Shown here: piece after piece, positions 61,701 to 64,000 of the stretch
Layout of the letters: each line of letters begins with the position of its first letter
How positions within the stretch are numbered: the stretch's first letter is position 1
Origin: Lingula anatina
Lineage: Eukaryota; Brachiopoda; Lingulata; Lingulida; Lingulidae
Assembly: GCF_001039355.2 (NCBI RefSeq)
Contig: NW_019775664.1
Span: 103,508-167,507, forward strand
Direction of reading: 5' to 3'
DNA length: 64,000 nt
The notes under the pieces: model-generated
What the model was told of the DNA's origin: nothing
Seen by the model: only the letters and a program-made list of their open reading frames with translations
The model's database searches: none
Position numbers and translations under genes: made by a program

Positions 61701-64000
61701 ATATATTTTGTTTGTTTGTTTGCATTAATTAAATAATGCCAGGATGTTCCTAATATTGGACCTGGAAAGCTTTTTTACTTAGCACACATGTTTATCTTCA
61801 ATGCAGAATAAATCAAATGTCATTTGTTTAAAAAGTCAGAGGGGATTTTTTTTTCTGTCTTGATATGGTGCATGGGCACAAATTTTCAAATTCTTCAACA
61901 AAGACATGTCAGCATAAAGGGGGTTTATTTTTAGAATTATTTAATAATGCAACATTGTTTTAAAAAATGCACATGGGTGGAATGGGGTCTACAAAAAACA
62001 GCCTGCCATAAATTACTAGCATGGAGTAGCGTGGGACATGATTCTGTTGTTGATAAATATTTGTGTAAAGAAGGCGAAACAATGAAAGTATTTCAGCTAC
62101 ATGTAGTTATGTATAATTATGGGGATATATTTTGTATGGTGTCATGTGAATTCTTCTCAAAATCTTTTGGGTTACCTAGTATTTTGAAAATGGATTTAAG
62201 TACCTGTGCTTGATATGCGGTGCTGAGAGTGTCAAATAGATGTATATATTTAGTATCCTTTTTCTTAATGACAGTAATGGTATTGAAATGCACATGTCTT
62301 GTTTCTAGGAACCAAAACTTTGAAATGTAGTAAATGTCATGTTTGGCTAATTTCACATCACCCATATCAGTGACACATCCAGTTTGTTTGGCATCATTTT
62401 AATTTCGAAACACAATTTTCATAGTTTAGATTCCAGAAAATTAGCCTGATACATCCTTTACTGTGAGGAATCTGCAAATCTTTATTCTTATCACCATGAC
62501 TGATGCAAATTTGGTGTCCGTTTTATTTATAATTAGTTTGGAATGGAAGACTTCTATATTTTAAAAATTTTGCACACTGTTGTGCATGCTGTGGTTCATT
62601 GCTTGAATTTATATAAAAAATAATAACACTTTCAAATCAGTATAGTTTAGGTATTAATGGTCATTGGCTAGTCTGTTAAGATTCTTAATTTTGATATGGG
62701 ATATTACAGTATTTTGCCTCTATTTTTATATTTGCATTTATCTTTATTTGAGGTGACCCCAGCTGAGCCACTCAGCTGGTTGTTAAGGTTGTACAAAGTT
62801 TGCCTGGTCATTTTTGGACATGGGTTTTCTATACAGGGTTGCAGGGTTGATTGTTTATTGTAGTTCCAGAGCAGAAGAAGAAATCAGTTTAATTTGATTA
62901 CAATTACATTTCAGATTTTCATTTTTTTCATTGCAGCAATTTTCAAGAGTCTTGCTGACTGGGACCCTTGCTTTTCAGTTCATACATGCATATATGCTAC
63001 ATATCAGTAACAACGCAAATAGCACAATCAAATCGGTTGACACATAAACATTGCACATTGTAAATACATTCAACAATATCAGAACTAAGGGCAGAAAGCA
63101 AAAAGGGAATGTGTAAGTTTGTAAAATTATTTTGCATAAACATATCAGACAGAAAGTAATATCAAGTTAACAAATAAGACAAATAAATAATAACAGCAAC
63201 GTTCACATGGCTGCAGAAGACTCTCCTCAAAGAAAAAGAATGAAAAAGTTCTGGTACAGAAAACCTGAGATCCCTGAACTGTGGGAAAAGGTTGTAGCTA
63301 GTTACTTTGACCACAGTCCTGAATGTGATGTAGATATTTACCCTGGCCATGAAGGTGGGGATGACCAGTACCCTGTCCATGTTCATGCCAATGACCAGTT
63401 CCTTGTTTATGAAAGTGGTGATGGTCAGTACCCTGATCATGAAGGTGTTAATGAAAAGCACTCTGTCCATGTTGGTTTCAGTGACCAGGATCCTAACCAT
63501 GTGGGTTACCAATACATAAATCATGTAGGTGAGCAGTACCCTGTCCACGTTGGTCATCATGACCAGCATCCTATTCATGCAGGTGACCAATACCTTTTCC
63601 ATGCAGGTGACCAATACATTGTTCATGCAGGTGACCAGTACCCAGTCAATGTTGGTGAAAGTGACCAGCATTCTGCCTATGCAGGTGACCAATTCTTTGT
63701 CCATGCAGGTGACCAACCCCTTATCCATGCTGGTGATAATGACCTGCATCCAGTACATGCTAGTGATAGTGACCAGTGCCCTGTCCATATAGATGTCAGT
63801 GGCCAGTATCTTGTCCATATGGGTAGTAGTGGCCAGTTCCCTGTTCATGTATATGGCAGTGACCAGCCAGTTGGTCAAGATCTTGGTCAAGTCATTGGAC
63901 AATCAGGGGGATACTCTAGGTTATACAGAGCAAACCATGATCATGCTGCACATTTAGATATTAGAGATCAAGGCTTGAATAGCAGTAGCAACAATCCAGA
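52780..64000 (+). CDS. sorbin-homology (SORBS/CAP/vinexin)-like protein, 5' part, 12 inferred exons, runs off the window
   Basis: SORBS-family proteins are adaptors linking cell adhesions to actin. Exons with AG/GT borders and matching phase are at 52780-52846, 53443-53571, 53861-54045, 54396-54558, 56396-56455, 57797-57972, 58223-58298, 59126-59234, 60681-60795, 61141-61193, 61434-61603 and 63217 onward. The start is Met at 52780, with a TGA in frame just upstream. The product is Ser/Thr/Pro-rich. Near residues 333-356 it reads NQPRKIEEYEPG then FSSIAF, close to the PRSIFEYEPGKSSI core of the sorbin (SoHo) domain. Other blocks are FRPVKLDT, YNPTVTLLQK and GGEIPHFGLRK. The last exon has a KKFWYRKPEIPELWE segment and then a His/Asp/Gln repeat, still open at the window end. 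SH3 domains would be expected beyond the window. The gene is clear; the family is likely, not proven; and joining the last exon rests on phase alone. Confidence 0.65.
62759..62779. promoter_or_regulatory. inverted pair of CAGCTG E-boxes in an intron
   Basis: ccagctga and tcagctgg form an 8-bp inverted repeat around gccac, placing two CAGCTG sites face to face in the intron before the last exon. This is compatible with a bHLH-bound enhancer or a chance hairpin. Confidence 0.2.
63357..63875 (+). repeat. coding tandem repeat, about 19 units of 9-12 codons
   Basis: In the plus-strand frame the units read like HAGDQY-x-x-V and V-G-x-S-DQ-x-PVH, with about 19 DQ/GQ/EQ-type cores. Units alternate mainly between 27 and 36 bases, and at the DNA level catgcaggtgaccaatac is the best-conserved form. 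The frame stays open for 260 codons to the window end, while unit lengths vary only in multiples of three. The three-base periodicity also keeps the antisense frame open (63162-63902), which is a shadow. Confidence 0.85.

Noticed and set aside
63162-63902. Minus-strand 246-codon open frame rich in Met/Thr/Val
   Set aside because: It is the antisense of the plus-strand His/Asp/Gln repeat. The plus frame joins in phase to upstream exons and keeps unit lengths in whole codons, so the minus frame is a shadow of the periodicity.
1-64000. CRISPR arrays, operons, tRNA or rRNA genes, bacterial-type defence systems
   Set aside because: I looked for spaced direct repeats and tRNA T-loop patterns on both strands and found none. 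Gene structure is eukaryotic throughout. A tRNAscan or Infernal run would be decisive.

Overview
This is nuclear DNA from an invertebrate animal. It is AT-rich, with split genes bounded by GT-AG introns, long introns, simple-sequence repeats, and decayed non-LTR retrotransposons and miniature inverted-repeat elements. Two innexin genes place it among innexin-bearing animals, most likely a protostome. The coding part of each innexin is a single exon, and the general style suggests a lophotrochozoan such as a mollusc or annelid, but that is inference. A 365-base run of N flanked by identical 1354-bp copies shows a draft scaffold.

Layout: (1) 1-2.9 kb holds the 3' end of a plus-strand gene for a Ser-rich, basic protein with two SxIP motifs (EB1-binding type), with its terminal exon at 1639-1777. 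(2) 4.7-11.3 kb holds two tandem plus-strand innexin genes. Each has an intron ending one base before the start codon, and each ends in a class I PDZ-ligand-like tail. (3) 11.3-35.4 kb has no gene I can name. It contains a diverged three-copy repeat, the assembly duplication, a foldback element, a MITE-like element, two LINE fragments, a palindromic mini-insertion, paired CTCF-like motifs and a few unassigned frames. (4) 35.9-46.3 kb is a complete minus-strand gene for PARN, the poly(A)-specific ribonuclease. I resolved it into 23 coding exons (607 codons plus stop) with all phases consistent and all catalytic residues present. (5) 52.8-64.0 kb is the 5' part of a plus-strand gene of 12 inferred coding exons. 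It has a sorbin-homology-like motif (SORBS/CAP/vinexin family) and runs off the right edge inside a large exon encoding about 19 short His/Asp/Gln repeats. PARN and this gene are divergent, with about 6.5 kb between their start codons.

No operon or multi-gene system is evident; the genes are unrelated housekeeping, junction and cytoskeletal genes. The most unusual items are the His/Asp/Gln repeat exon at the right edge, the palindromic mini-insertion that splits the FDRI motif of a LINE reverse transcriptase, and an unclassified three-copy dispersed repeat. Exon models were built by hand from splice signals and reading phase; no alignment or database search was possible.
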